A model generated the notes under the pieces. It worked only from the letters and a program-made list of their open reading frames with translations. It had not been told where the DNA came from and made no database searches. The position numbers and the translations under genes are program-made. Positions 37,966 to 46,446 of a DNA stretch of 64,000 nucleotides are shown one piece after another; position 1 is the first letter of the stretch, and every line of letters starts with the position of its first letter. Source of the DNA: a virus; IMG/VR virus record IMGVR_UViG_3300006916_000044, positions 27,371 to 91,370 of that record. The stretch is one strand, 5' to 3'.

Positions 37966-38336
37966 TGTATAATTATCAGATTGAGCTAATTAGGGTCATT
38001 GATGGAGATACTATTGATGCTTATATAGATCTTGGCTTTAGTGTTAAAGTTAAGAAACGTATAAGACTTGCTGGTATTAATACTCCTGAGTCAAGGACAA
38101 GAGATCTTGAAGAAAAGAAAAAAGGTCTTGCGGCTAAAGATAGACTTAAGAACCTATTAGAAGGATGTGATAAAATACTTTTAGATTCACAAGGTGTAGG
38201 TAAGTTTGGAAGATGTCTAGGTAAATTATCAATTGATAAAGTAGATGGATCTGATAAACTTACCATGATCTGTGTGAATGATTTATTAATCTCTGAAGGT
38301 CATGCTGTAGCATACCATGGAGGAAAAAGAAAATAG
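37965..38336 (+). CDS. Staphylococcal-nuclease-like (thermonuclease) protein
   Basis: 123 residues from the ATG that overlaps the previous stop. It has VIDGDTIDAYIDLG, RIRLAGINTPESR (with the catalytic Arg and Glu) and GKFGRCLGKL (second Arg), the three catalytic landmarks of the SNase fold. No signal peptide, so it acts in the cytoplasm. Likely to degrade host DNA or RNA. Family call firm. Confidence 0.9.
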   Translation: MYNYQIELIRVIDGDTIDAYIDLGFSVKVKKRIRLAGINTPESRTRDLEEKKKGLAAKDRLKNLLEGCDKILLDSQGVGKFGRCLGKLSIDKVDGSDKLTMICVNDLLISEGHAVAYHGGKRK

Positions 38337-38337
38337 A

Positions 38338-38496
38338 ATGAACATAAATTGGATAAATAGTTATAAATCTAATAATAAAAGTGAGATTTATAAAATAGAA
38401 CTTAGAATTGGAACCTTTTCAGCATTAGAAATTTTAATTAATGCAGCAAGGGTTAGGTTTATGCTTTTTAATCTAGGATTTGAAATAGAATTTTAG
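38338..38496 (+). CDS. Small protein (52 aa), unknown
   Basis: 52-residue frame beginning one base after the nuclease stop. Mixed helix and strand, with an amphipathic helix (FSALEILINAARVRFMLF). No family recognised. Confidence 0.5.
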   Translation: MNINWINSYKSNNKSEIYKIELRIGTFSALEILINAARVRFMLFNLGFEIEF

Positions 38497-38512
38497 TATA
38501 TTATAATGTATT

Positions 38513-38791
38513 ATGCCTGCAAAAAGAGACTATAAAAAAGAATATAAGAAATTTCAGTCCTCTACTAAATCAAAAAAAGATAGAGCGGCTAGAAATAAAG
38601 CACGTAGAGAAGGTCTTAAAGTAGGTAAAGTACGTAAAGGTGATGGTAAAGATCTTCATCATCCTAATGGACCACGTTCACAGAAGACTGTAGCAATGTC
38701 AGCATCTAAAAACCGTGGTAAAAAAGAAAAGAGCAGAGTAAAAGGTAGTAAAAGAAACTACCCTAAAACAAGAAAAAAAAGAAGTAAATAA
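38513..38791 (+). CDS. Basic protein with HNH-like remnant (92 aa)
   Basis: Lys/Arg-rich. The pattern RAARNKARREGLKVGKVRKGDGKDLHHPNG is like phage HNH-type proteins that carry a (V/L)xHxNG finger, but here it is followed by another basic tail. Known relatives are small basic virion-associated proteins. Nuclease activity is uncertain since no second His/Cys set is evident. Confidence 0.7.
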   Translation: MPAKRDYKKEYKKFQSSTKSKKDRAARNKARREGLKVGKVRKGDGKDLHHPNGPRSQKTVAMSASKNRGKKEKSRVKGSKRNYPKTRKKRSK

Positions 38792-38808
38792 TTTTAAATA
38801 ATAAAAAA

Positions 38809-39225
38809 ATGGCAACAATTACAGGTAGATTATCATTAACAGGCACTGGTACAACTAGTGACGTTTTAAATATTGTTAAAGAAAAAGTTTTAACAGTTAC
38901 AAGCCCAGCTGTACAAGTTGGTACAACAGGATTAACAACATCATTTGCAACAACATTAGATGATTTAAATGGTACTAAGAATACTACAGATACGTATTTA
39001 TATATCATGAATACATCTGCTGGTACTGAAACAGTACATGCACAGACTGTAGCAACAGCTACATGTACTGAGTCAGGTGTACCTACAGTAACACAATCTC
39101 CATTAGCTAAGTTAGCTAAAGGTGAATTTGCATTAATTCCTCTTGAAGCATCAGCTCATTTACAATTTAAAGGATCTGCTACTACTGCAGTTATGGAATA
39201 CGGATTCTGGACTAAAAGTTCTTAA
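38809..39225 (+). CDS. Beta-rich virion-like protein (138 aa)
   Basis: 138 residues, Thr-rich and beta. Its latter part (LAKLAKGEFALIPLEASAHLQFKGSATTAVMEYGFWTKSS) is like C-terminal regions of small head-decoration proteins of marine phages. Its TAA stop shares bases with the stop of the convergent gene (39222). Family not certain. Confidence 0.75.
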   Translation: MATITGRLSLTGTGTTSDVLNIVKEKVLTVTSPAVQVGTTGLTTSFATTLDDLNGTKNTTDTYLYIMNTSAGTETVHAQTVATATCTESGVPTVTQSPLAKLAKGEFALIPLEASAHLQFKGSATTAVMEYGFWTKSS

Positions 39226-39422
39226 TCTATATCTAATAAAGGTTCTAAGTAGTTGATTGCCCAATTATATGCAGCAGCCGGGTAGGTAAATAGTTTTCTT
39301 TTTCTTTTTACCCACCTGGCTGACTTGCGTTCATATATTACCATTTCCCATTTTTTTCCTACTGGATAACAACACGGCCAATACCCCTTCTTGGTAAGGA
39401 ATTTAATTTCTTCTTTATACAT
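39222..39422 (-). CDS. Small basic protein (66 aa), unknown
   Basis: 66 residues, rich in Tyr, Trp and Lys, with CC at position 18. Its ATG overlaps the stop of the radical-SAM gene (ATGA). Possibly a nucleic-acid binder. No family recognised. Confidence 0.65.
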   Translation of the reverse strand: MYKEEIKFLTKKGYWPCCYPVGKKWEMVIYERKSARWVKRKRKLFTYPAAAYNWAINYLEPLLDID

Positions 39423-40258
39423 CAGAATATATATCTTATTGTTGCTATGTCAAAATAGTTTGCATAGATTTGTTTAAACATCTCTAGAAGCTTATGCTTC
39501 TTTGCTATTGGATAGCGCATCACTCCTGTCCCATTTTTAACTTCATCAGAATATTTCATAATCTCACGGGCCTCATCACTAGCTTTAATCATTTGATTAA
39601 CATGATTAGTCAATGCAATAACTTCACATTTATTTTCACCTGCTACCTCTTTAACACGTTTAAACAACTGGTCATAATGCTTAGACCACCCCGGCATAAA
39701 TATAAGTGGAGAAAAATTTAAATGTACTTCCCATCCTAAATCTTTAAGTCTATTAATGTCTTGTATTCTAGATTCAATTTTTTGCATCTTAGGTTCTAAT
39801 ACATCTGAATAAGCTTGAGGCATGAGACTTACCCTTACTCTAGGTGGTTTATTAAAATGATTAACATTAAGTTTAAGAAGACCCGGATACTTAGTAGCCA
39901 TAGTACTATTAAGTTGTGGGTGATCATCAAAGCGCTTAAGGTAATCATGTAGTGGTTCAGGCATATGCTTTTGCATTAGAACTAAATCTGAGTTGCATGC
40001 AATGTCTACCATTGTATATACTGGATCTTGCTGGTTAGGAACTTTAGTGTAGCCCGCTTCCCAAGCAAGAACAGAGTTAAATATATCATTAACATTAGTA
40101 TTAACAAATACTCTATGTCCATTAAATCTAGACATATAACAATATGTGTCTACACAGCCACCAAAACATCCATAGATTATATTTGGAGCTATGCAGTCAC
40201 TACTATTGTTATTTGTTTTTGTTACTAATGTTTTTGTTACTTGTTTTTTGATGGCCAT
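39422..40258 (-). CDS. Radical-SAM-like protein, spore photoproduct lyase type
   Basis: 278 residues. C31, C35 and C40 (GCFGGCVDTYCYMSRF) would ligate a 4Fe-4S cluster. The spacing Cx3Cx4C is one longer than the canonical Cx3Cx2C plus aromatic pattern. The following NGHRVFVNTNVNDIF and the beta/alpha order (VNHFNKPPRVRVSLMPQAY, WEVHLNFSPLIF) fit SplB-family proteins that repair DNA photolesions. A light-exposed marine host would suit this role. The lyase's conserved C-terminal Cys is not obvious, so the substrate is uncertain. Confidence 0.7.
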   Translation of the reverse strand: MAIKKQVTKTLVTKTNNNSSDCIAPNIIYGCFGGCVDTYCYMSRFNGHRVFVNTNVNDIFNSVLAWEAGYTKVPNQQDPVYTMVDIACNSDLVLMQKHMPEPLHDYLKRFDDHPQLNSTMATKYPGLLKLNVNHFNKPPRVRVSLMPQAYSDVLEPKMQKIESRIQDINRLKDLGWEVHLNFSPLIFMPGWSKHYDQLFKRVKEVAGENKCEVIALTNHVNQMIKASDEAREIMKYSDEVKNGTGVMRYPIAKKHKLLEMFKQIYANYFDIATIRYIF

Positions 40259-40279
40259 ATAACTACTATATTTTCATCT

Positions 40280-40495
40280 TTATTCCCAGTAACAGAATAC
40301 AAATTCATTTCCATTTCCATTATCTTTTTCTTTAGTTTTTAAAAACGGTATACCCGTTCTATCATTGATAACAATCTCTTTGTCAGAAGGTAAATCTATT
40401 TCTTTATAACCTTCTTGGAGTTCTTTTCTAAATATACGCATTGGTACATTTGTTTCAGACATCTTTTCTTGTAATATATATCCTTTATATGTCAT
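40280..40495 (-). CDS. Small protein (71 aa), unknown
   Basis: The start is placed at 40495 (ATG, MTYKGYILQEKM); the longer TTG start would overlap another small gene. Compact alpha/beta. No family recognised. Confidence 0.65.
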   Translation of the reverse strand: MTYKGYILQEKMSETNVPMRIFRKELQEGYKEIDLPSDKEIVINDRTGIPFLKTKEKDNGNGNEFVFCYWE

Positions 40496-40565
40496 TGCTT
40501 TTTTTAAATTTTGTAAAGATAATCCAATATACAGCAACTAATATGGCAAAACCAAAGGTGCTCAA
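40485..40565 (-). CDS. Tiny membrane protein (26 aa), TTG start
   Basis: A frame beginning with TTG right after the previous TAG encodes one membrane helix (FAILVAVYWIIFT) and a basic tail (KFKKSND). Its 3' end overlaps the next gene's ATG. The non-ATG start makes it less certain than its two neighbours. Confidence 0.4.
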   Translation of the reverse strand: MSTFGFAILVAVYWIIFTKFKKSNDI

Positions 40566-40661
40566 CTATATATATTTATGTATAATAACTAAAAGGGTTG
40601 TGATCAAGAGACCACAAAACCCTATAAATGCTCCTATGTAACTACTTTTTGAGTTTTTCAT
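40566..40661 (-). CDS. Tiny membrane protein (31 aa)
   Basis: ATG at 40661 inside the end of the 30-residue gene. The product is MKNSKSSYIG followed by a helix (AFIGFCGLLITTLLVIIH). Overlap by 20 bases in another frame suggests coupling. No family recognised. Confidence 0.55.
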   Translation of the reverse strand: MKNSKSSYIGAFIGFCGLLITTLLVIIHKYI

Positions 40662-40734
40662 CAAACTGTGTAACTGCATAGGCACCGGTAGCTAAACCAG
40701 CAAAGTAAATCATAATAGCCCAAAATAATTCCAT
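40642..40734 (-). CDS. Tiny membrane protein (30 aa)
   Basis: 30 residues with one helix (LFWAIMIYFAGLATGAYAV) and a charged end (FDEKLKK). It is the first gene after the tRNA and the first of three overlapping tiny membrane genes. No family recognised. Confidence 0.6.
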   Translation of the reverse strand: MELFWAIMIYFAGLATGAYAVTQFDEKLKK

Positions 40735-40756
40735 AATTAATAGTTTTGATTAATAG

Positions 40757-40830
40757 TACACCCAGAAGGACTTGAACCTTCAACCTACAGCTTAGAAGGC
40801 TGTTGCTCTATCCAATTGAGCTATGGGTGT
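40757..40830 (-). tRNA. tRNA-Arg, anticodon UCU
   Basis: Full cloverleaf on the minus strand: acceptor ACACCCA pairs with TGGGTGT, the T arm contains GGTTCAAGTCC, and the anticodon loop CTTCTAA is flanked by ACAGC/GCTGT. The anticodon TCT decodes AGA. No CCA is encoded. AGA is by eye the dominant Arg codon in the large genes, so it supports phage translation. Confidence 0.95.
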
Positions 40831-40834
40831 AGTA

Positions 40835-40867
40835 AGCAGGAGGGTAAACAAATAAAGACCTCCTGCT
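40835..40867. other. Perfect 9-bp hairpin between tRNA and MazG-like gene
   Basis: AGCAGGAGG (40835-40843) pairs with CCTCCTGCT (40859-40867), with a 15-base loop. Immediately next to it CAGAC-CTTA-GTCTG forms a second small hairpin across the stop codon of the upstream gene. There is no T-run on the minus-strand side, so transcription may continue into the tRNA. A role as an RNase processing signal that frees the tRNA is plausible. Confidence 0.6.
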
Positions 40868-40876
40868 AAACAGACC

Positions 40877-41299
40877 TTAGTCTGCTTTTCTATCTAGTGC
40901 CATTAATAATAATAACAGATAACCAACAAGATCTCTTGCAGTATCTTCTGTATTATCATTCAAACCTACATGTGCAATTCTAGATAATTTATCATCAATA
41001 CGTGCTTTTATTGCTTCAACAGAATCAAGTTTACTAAATATATTAACAGGCTCTAATGCTGTATTCCCATATGCAGCATTTTTTTCTTTTAATAAATTAG
41101 TTATACTTTCTGCTACTGCATCTAATTGATCAGCAAATTCAGCATTTTTCCATTTACTTGATGCTTCATCTAAAGTATATGGTTTATTATACTCTAATCC
41201 TGGAGGACAATTCATTTTAACATCATAATTAAATGGATAATTACGTCCTATATCATAATAGTATTTATTATATTTTTCTTCTTTCTTTTTTTTACTCAT
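40877..41299 (-). CDS. MazG/Nmad1-like helical nucleotide-related protein (140 aa)
   Basis: The C-terminal half reads LLKEKNAAYGNTALEP, then ARIDDKLSRIAH and EDTARDLVGYLLLLLMALD. This matches the DUF1599/Nmad1 family, a relative of all-alpha NTP pyrophosphohydrolases, where the Asp and Glu bind Mg and nucleotide. Likely a nucleotide-pool or modified-base enzyme. Overlaps the upstream gene by four bases. Confidence 0.7.
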   Translation of the reverse strand: MSKKKKEEKYNKYYYDIGRNYPFNYDVKMNCPPGLEYNKPYTLDEASSKWKNAEFADQLDAVAESITNLLKEKNAAYGNTALEPVNIFSKLDSVEAIKARIDDKLSRIAHVGLNDNTEDTARDLVGYLLLLLMALDRKAD

Positions 41300-42159
41300 A
41301 GTGTAAACACATTATTTGAAGAATTATAATCATCATTTTCTGGTAAGTCTATTAGATGTTCTTCAGGCATTTGAATATCATCTTCCGGATTAGTATATGT
41401 ATCTAAAGTATTATTTTTAGTTTTACTTAAACACTCAGCTGTCATAAACTCATGAAACTTAGCTTGATTTTTCATCCAGTTTCTTGGATGTGTTAACTTT
41501 AACGCATGTGTAACATGATTATAAAATGACCAAGCAGAATCAGAACTTACTCCATAATTGTATGATGCTTTATCCATTTCATTTTTTACACATGTCATTT
41601 GTTGTGAGTCAAGAAGTTTTTCTTCAATAAACAATCTACCTAAGAATTCAGCTTGATTCTTATTAGATAAAGTTATTGTTTTCATATCATTCTTGTCTTG
41701 AACAAGCTGATTGAAATTTTGTGAAGCTACACTTATTTGTTGTGCAATTGATACTGCAATGTCTGCATTAGCAGTTCCTGTGTGTTTACGACCATAGTTG
41801 GCCATATCACCATGGATCATTCCATTATTACATACTATTACATAAGCTCCAACTCCACATTGAAATCTTGTGCTCTTATCATATGAGTTTGTCCAAGCAA
41901 ACATCATACTAATTTCATTGTCTGATACAGAATTAGCTCCAGAGATATTGTATATCCCTTGAGCTACTCTAGCATTCATACTTGCTTTAAACAGTTGGTT
42001 ATTGATTTTAAAACCATTAACTTTTAATAGTTTTTGTGTGTGATCCATCACTTCTTTATGTGATACCACTGTATACGTCTTACCATGTGATGGTAAGGGT
42101 GCGTTTTCTAAATAAACTTTGGTTGTTGTAACCGCTTTTTTGTGTCCCATAATTGTCAA
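41296..42159 (-). CDS. DUF932-like phage/plasmid protein
   Basis: 287 residues. The region YDKSTRFQCGVGAYVIVCNNGMIHG is characteristic of the DUF932 group, found in phages and plasmids and of unknown biochemical role. It sits two bases downstream of DNA polymerase, so is probably part of DNA metabolism. C-terminal 40 residues are acidic. Confidence 0.65.
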   Translation of the reverse strand: MTIMGHKKAVTTTKVYLENAPLPSHGKTYTVVSHKEVMDHTQKLLKVNGFKINNQLFKASMNARVAQGIYNISGANSVSDNEISMMFAWTNSYDKSTRFQCGVGAYVIVCNNGMIHGDMANYGRKHTGTANADIAVSIAQQISVASQNFNQLVQDKNDMKTITLSNKNQAEFLGRLFIEEKLLDSQQMTCVKNEMDKASYNYGVSSDSAWSFYNHVTHALKLTHPRNWMKNQAKFHEFMTAECLSKTKNNTLDTYTNPEDDIQMPEEHLIDLPENDDYNSSNNVFTL

Positions 42160-42161
42160 AT

Positions 42162-44159
42162 TTAATCAAATAAATTCAATTGATTACTAGTAAAACCTAA
42201 AATATTATTGACTTCTTTTTCAATAGCTTGCTGGTAATATTTATAGTTAATATCATAGTCTGCAAACTTTTCAGATAAAGTCATTTTATTAAACATAGTT
42301 GTCATCCAAGGTCCTGCTTCTAACTGTATGATACGTCCATCATTCTTGTTAACTTTAACAAGCTTAGATCCGCTGTTGCTTACATAATATCTATTAATCT
42401 TTTGTTGATCATCAGATTTTGCAACACCATTATCTACATATTCAGCTTTAACTTGCCAACCGCTATTAGTTTTACTACCAATACAATAGTCTAGTATATT
42501 AGTATTTTCCTTAAGATAATCTTCAGGTAGTTTGTTATTTACAAAGTATTCATAGATACCTTTAGGAATAACTAATTTAGATTTGTTTTTATGCAATGCT
42601 AAACCTGTAAATTCAAACCTACCCTTGCATTTAACAGGAGCATAATAAAATTTATCCTTTTCTACTTTAAATAAATAGTGTGGATTTTTTTGCTTTATTG
42701 TTCTCCATGTAGTTAAGTCTGTCTCAACAAATTTAAAAATACCAATATAATTATTGACATCTCCAAAGATAAGTTTCTGATACTCATCATGTTCCAGATT
42801 TAGTTGCGTTAGCCTTTCCCATTGTTCACATACTTTAAAATACTCCTCCTTTGCTGACTCAGGAATAATAGTCTCAATACCATCAGTATTTTGCATAATT
42901 GCACGTGCTTCTGGTATTGCTTCCATAATCATTTCATAGAGCATCATTAGGGTCAATTGACCGTTGATTGTAATACGCATTGTAAACTCTGGATCATATA
43001 AAAAAGAATTCTTATCATTAGAGAGACCATATGTACTGTTAAGTATAATTTTATATACATAGTTCATAGGATTACTCTTAGGAATCTTTTTTCTTTCTGT
43101 AAAAAACCATTCATATAGCTCACAAAACTGTGACTTTGGTAAATGCGCTGGAGACCAACTGTTTTTAATTGCTAGATTAGGATAGAAAGATGTAACATCT
43201 GAAGACATAATAATTTCACCATCTTTAGGTTCATATATCCCCGGTTTATTTGCACCGTGAACACCACCTAAACCAAAATCTGTTTTTACTCCTTTGTATT
43301 TAACACTGTACTTAAAGGCCCCTTTTATATTAAGAGGATTTAATTCTACAGTTTTAAATCTATCAAGAAGCAATTGAAACTCTGGTGTCTTAAACGTTAC
43401 ATAAGGCAGTATAATGTCTTCTAGTTTTATTACACGCCTAAATGTTCTCATCTTTTTTAACTCATACTTAGGAATATCTAATTCTTTACTTAAATAGAAT
43501 GCAAACAGCTCCTTAGATATTCTAGGTTCTGATGCATTAAACAAGTTAATATTATATTCTTTAGATAAGTTTATTCTTAATCCTATAAGCTCTTTAGATC
43601 TATTATAGATTTCTTGAGTTGCATTAACATCATTAATACAATAATCAATAACCATATCAATCTCTTCATCAGTTGTTATCTCTGACTCATGATCAATAGG
43701 CATATCAAGAATGTTATTCCAATCCATAGTATATTCAATCCACTTGAGGCTAGACCGCTTGGCCATATTGTCCCAGTGATTAAGTTTGTATACATCTATT
43801 TGAGGAATGGTCATTTTCCATTCTGGATATTTAGAGAATTCTTTATTATTAGATCTTTGGATTGTTGCTTGTGCTTCATCATAGATGTGACGAACTAAGT
43901 CTTCTATATCTGCTTTTAACACTGCTTGTTTTTTATCAAGAAACCAATGTGTTATTTGTGCATCAAATCCTAAACCATTAAATGATATATGATATTCTCT
44001 ATTCTTTTTGTTTTCTTCAAGAAATTCTATAAATGCTTTTCTGTCATCTCTTTTAGAATGTATTACAAATACTTTATATTCTTCTTTTTTGTAATGTTTA
44101 AATACACCACAAAAGAAGTTACTCAGTGTTTCATAATCCATTATCCAATGGCTCTTCAT
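42162..44159 (-). CDS. Family B DNA polymerase with 3'-5' exonuclease
   Basis: 665 residues, compact for the family. Exonuclease motifs: DYE at 8-10 (Exo I), NGLGFD at 61-66 (Exo II), YCIND at 173-177 (Exo III). Polymerase motifs: A as SDVTSFYP with D321, B as KIILNSTYG (370-378), C as NTDG (424-427) instead of DTDS. The second Asp, the metal ligand, is kept. It is the replicative polymerase of the phage, surrounded by small genes on both sides. Its ATG overlaps the stop of the previous gene (ATGA). Confidence 0.93.
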   Translation of the reverse strand: MKSHWIMDYETLSNFFCGVFKHYKKEEYKVFVIHSKRDDRKAFIEFLEENKKNREYHISFNGLGFDAQITHWFLDKKQAVLKADIEDLVRHIYDEAQATIQRSNNKEFSKYPEWKMTIPQIDVYKLNHWDNMAKRSSLKWIEYTMDWNNILDMPIDHESEITTDEEIDMVIDYCINDVNATQEIYNRSKELIGLRINLSKEYNINLFNASEPRISKELFAFYLSKELDIPKYELKKMRTFRRVIKLEDIILPYVTFKTPEFQLLLDRFKTVELNPLNIKGAFKYSVKYKGVKTDFGLGGVHGANKPGIYEPKDGEIIMSSDVTSFYPNLAIKNSWSPAHLPKSQFCELYEWFFTERKKIPKSNPMNYVYKIILNSTYGLSNDKNSFLYDPEFTMRITINGQLTLMMLYEMIMEAIPEARAIMQNTDGIETIIPESAKEEYFKVCEQWERLTQLNLEHDEYQKLIFGDVNNYIGIFKFVETDLTTWRTIKQKNPHYLFKVEKDKFYYAPVKCKGRFEFTGLALHKNKSKLVIPKGIYEYFVNNKLPEDYLKENTNILDYCIGSKTNSGWQVKAEYVDNGVAKSDDQQKINRYYVSNSGSKLVKVNKNDGRIIQLEAGPWMTTMFNKMTLSEKFADYDINYKYYQQAIEKEVNNILGFTSNQLNLFD

Positions 44160-44338
44160 ATTTTATGTTTACCCCATTTAGAATCTTGTGCATCCATATC
44201 AGCTTTATGGTTTTCTTCCCATTTAGTCATATTCTCAATTAATTTTTTTTGTTCTTCTATTCTTCTACCTTGATGAAGAGCATGTTTTGCTAACCTAAAC
44301 ATGATATATATACTTATTAATATTGCTAATCCTGTCAT
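44156..44338 (-). CDS. Small single-pass membrane protein (60 aa)
   Basis: An N-terminal helix (GLAILISIYIMFRLA) is followed by a long charged helix rich in Glu and Lys (KKLIENMTKWEENHKADMD). Coupled to DNA polymerase by ATGA overlap. It might tether replication to the membrane, a guess from position alone. Confidence 0.6.
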   Translation of the reverse strand: MTGLAILISIYIMFRLAKHALHQGRRIEEQKKLIENMTKWEENHKADMDAQDSKWGKHKI

Positions 44339-44356
44339 AATTGTAAATTTAGACCC

Positions 44357-44379
44357 AAAAAAAGGGACCGAAGTCCCTT
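44357..44379 (-). terminator. Intrinsic terminator with UUCG tetraloop
   Basis: On the minus strand AAGGGAC-TTCG-GTCCCTT is followed by a T-run. The stem is GGGAC/GTCCC extended by two A-T pairs with the extra-stable UUCG loop. It lies just downstream of the gene ending at 44407 and before the small membrane/polymerase pair, so it likely splits the replication operon. Confidence 0.85.
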
Positions 44380-44406
44380 CCCATGGATTGGTTAATAAAG
44401 AAAACT

Positions 44407-44859
44407 CTAAACAAGGTTTAGATTAGTTGCTTTGTCAGAAGATAAAGCTCTTTTCATTTGCTCAACATCATTATCAATAATGCTAGCATAGTCATATGAA
44501 TCAGCATTAACTGCAAATTTATTAATAAAGTCTTTGATTTCTTGATCATCAACAATATAATACTCTGCATGCGTTTGCATCATAACTCTTTGTTCTTTTA
44601 CTTCTTTACCATTAGGTCTCTTACCAACTTTAAGTTTTACTTCATCTCCGTTGTCATCAATCTTTGGTACAAAGTGATATGAACTTTTATTAATTTTAGA
44701 AATAACAGCAAGTATTTTACTACTTGGGTCAAATATAATCTCCACATAAGGGCAATCCTCAGTGATAGGCATTAATTTAAATGTTTTGTATGGGCCCCAG
44801 TTTGATGTTGTAATCAACATGTTTTGTCCATACGTTGGTTTTTTGTTTTCTTTACTCAT
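44407..44859 (-). CDS. Conserved-type small protein (150 aa), unknown
   Basis: 150 residues, alternating beta strands in the first half (YVEIIFDPSSKILAVISKINKSSYHFVPK), helical and acidic C-terminus. No catalytic motif. Overlaps the upstream gene by four bases and is followed by the terminator at 44357. Possibly a nucleic-acid binding accessory. Confidence 0.7.
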   Translation of the reverse strand: MSKENKKPTYGQNMLITTSNWGPYKTFKLMPITEDCPYVEIIFDPSSKILAVISKINKSSYHFVPKIDDNGDEVKLKVGKRPNGKEVKEQRVMMQTHAEYYIVDDQEIKDFINKFAVNADSYDYASIIDNDVEQMKRALSSDKATNLNLV

Positions 44860-45446
44860 GTTAAAATATATTTTGAATTAGAATACAAAGATAAAAACTT
44901 TTTTTGAAAAATAGCTTTAGTGTCTGGTTTTTTGAATATTAAATTTTCTTTTTTCATATCCGGTTTATCACATAGCTCATATACATTTACTAGTGACTCA
45001 ACACTAACTCCTAACTCTTGAGCATAATCAGCATGATAATACTCTGGATAAAGAAACTCTTCCACATATTGTGCAATAGCTCCTTTTTCTCCAAAGAAAT
45101 TCATAATAGCTTCTTTATTAAGTTCTGTAATTTCAGAATACTTACCACGTGCTACTTTATTGTAATCATTACCTATATCACTAAAGTCATATACATATAA
45201 GTGTACATCTTCATCTAACAATATATAATCATAAAAGTATATATTTGATAATAAATATTTAGCTTCAAAAGTTTTCCATTCATCTGTTTCTTTTTGCTCA
45301 TACAAACACATGAATTTTTTATCTTTTACTTCATAGTTATCCTCCCAGGTTAAAAATGTTTCTACAGGTACAAAATCTACCCCTCTCTTTATATTTAATA
45401 AAGGGTAGAGGAAGATCTTGCTTTTTTGAAAGTATTTTTTATACAT
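44856..45446 (-). CDS. Unknown protein (196 aa)
   Basis: 196 residues, rich in Tyr, Phe, Glu and Lys. No recognised motif or signal. Sits between the RecB-like nuclease and the 150-residue gene with overlapping ends, hence part of the same transcription unit. Confidence 0.7.
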   Translation of the reverse strand: MYKKYFQKSKIFLYPLLNIKRGVDFVPVETFLTWEDNYEVKDKKFMCLYEQKETDEWKTFEAKYLLSNIYFYDYILLDEDVHLYVYDFSDIGNDYNKVARGKYSEITELNKEAIMNFFGEKGAIAQYVEEFLYPEYYHADYAQELGVSVESLVNVYELCDKPDMKKENLIFKKPDTKAIFQKKFLSLYSNSKYILT

Positions 45447-46444
45447 TATAGTACAACTTTGTTATTAATAAACTCATACGGTAAATCAAAATTCATTTCT
45501 TCTAAGTGATACTTACATGCTTTAATTACTTCCATGAGTTGACTACCCCATGTTTGCATAGTTTGTTCACTTACTTCAAAATTATATACTTGATTATACG
45601 TATCTACTACTATAAAGTTAAAGTTTATTTTATAACCTTGTATACCATCTGGTATATTTTTTAATACTAACATAGTGTAAATAGAAGCTTGCATCCAATA
45701 ATTGTAGTAATCAACAGTGTCTACAAAATTGACAATGGACTTGCCAGAAGTCTTGATGTCAATGATAGTGATTGACCTTTTCTTATGGTCTATTATGTAC
45801 TTGTCTACATAACCCTTAAGACCAAACTTAAGATCTCTTAAATCACATTCTAGATATGATTCTGCAAACGTTTCAGTTTCATCTAACTCAAAGTCTGTTA
45901 TAACTGGATCAAGTAAATCCATTATATCTTTCTTTGACTTGACAATCTCTACACGTTCTAATGTTCTATCATACATATCTTGATCAATGATGTCTTTGCC
46001 TTTTGATTCAAGTAGAAATTTAAAATACTCTTTGTTGTCATCCGTAAGTATTTTTGCTAATCTCTTTGAGTCATCTTTAATAGACTGATATAAGTTCTGA
46101 TGTTTTAAAGCAGTTATAATCTCAGGTTCATGATCTTCAAGATCTGGTACTACATTTAAATGTGCAGTCTCTTTAACTTCATTAAGAACTCTACGTACAG
46201 CTTCTGATGGTATTTTACCCGGTAACAATGCAAACTCTAATGCAAAGTTATCAGGTTGCAATAATAATAGATGTAGTAATCTACCTTCTACTAAATGCTT
46301 ATCTAATCTAGGCTCTCTATCTTTAAGGATATAATCCTTGTAGAAAAGCTTAGGGGAGAACCTAAGTCTATTCATACTTGAATATGAAAACTTAAATTCT
46401 CCTCTGTCATATTTGTCTTTAAATATCTGTTCTTTATCTGTCAT
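45446..46444 (-). CDS. RecB/Cas4-like PD-(D/E)XK exonuclease
   Basis: 332 residues. Ordered motifs of the family: GRLLHLLLL (GxxxH type), GYVDKYIID, then ITIIDIKTSGKS (Asp-x-Lys) and YWMQASIYT (QxxxY). These build the two-metal nuclease core seen in lambda exonuclease, RecB and Cas4. Probable role: resecting DNA ends for single-strand annealing recombination with the nearby RecA-fold ATPase and SSB-like protein. No Cys cluster of Cas4 is seen. Confidence 0.85.
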   Translation of the reverse strand: MTDKEQIFKDKYDRGEFKFSYSSMNRLRFSPKLFYKDYILKDREPRLDKHLVEGRLLHLLLLQPDNFALEFALLPGKIPSEAVRRVLNEVKETAHLNVVPDLEDHEPEIITALKHQNLYQSIKDDSKRLAKILTDDNKEYFKFLLESKGKDIIDQDMYDRTLERVEIVKSKKDIMDLLDPVITDFELDETETFAESYLECDLRDLKFGLKGYVDKYIIDHKKRSITIIDIKTSGKSIVNFVDTVDYYNYWMQASIYTMLVLKNIPDGIQGYKINFNFIVVDTYNQVYNFEVSEQTMQTWGSQLMEVIKACKYHLEEMNFDLPYEFINNKVVL

Positions 46445-46446
46445 AA

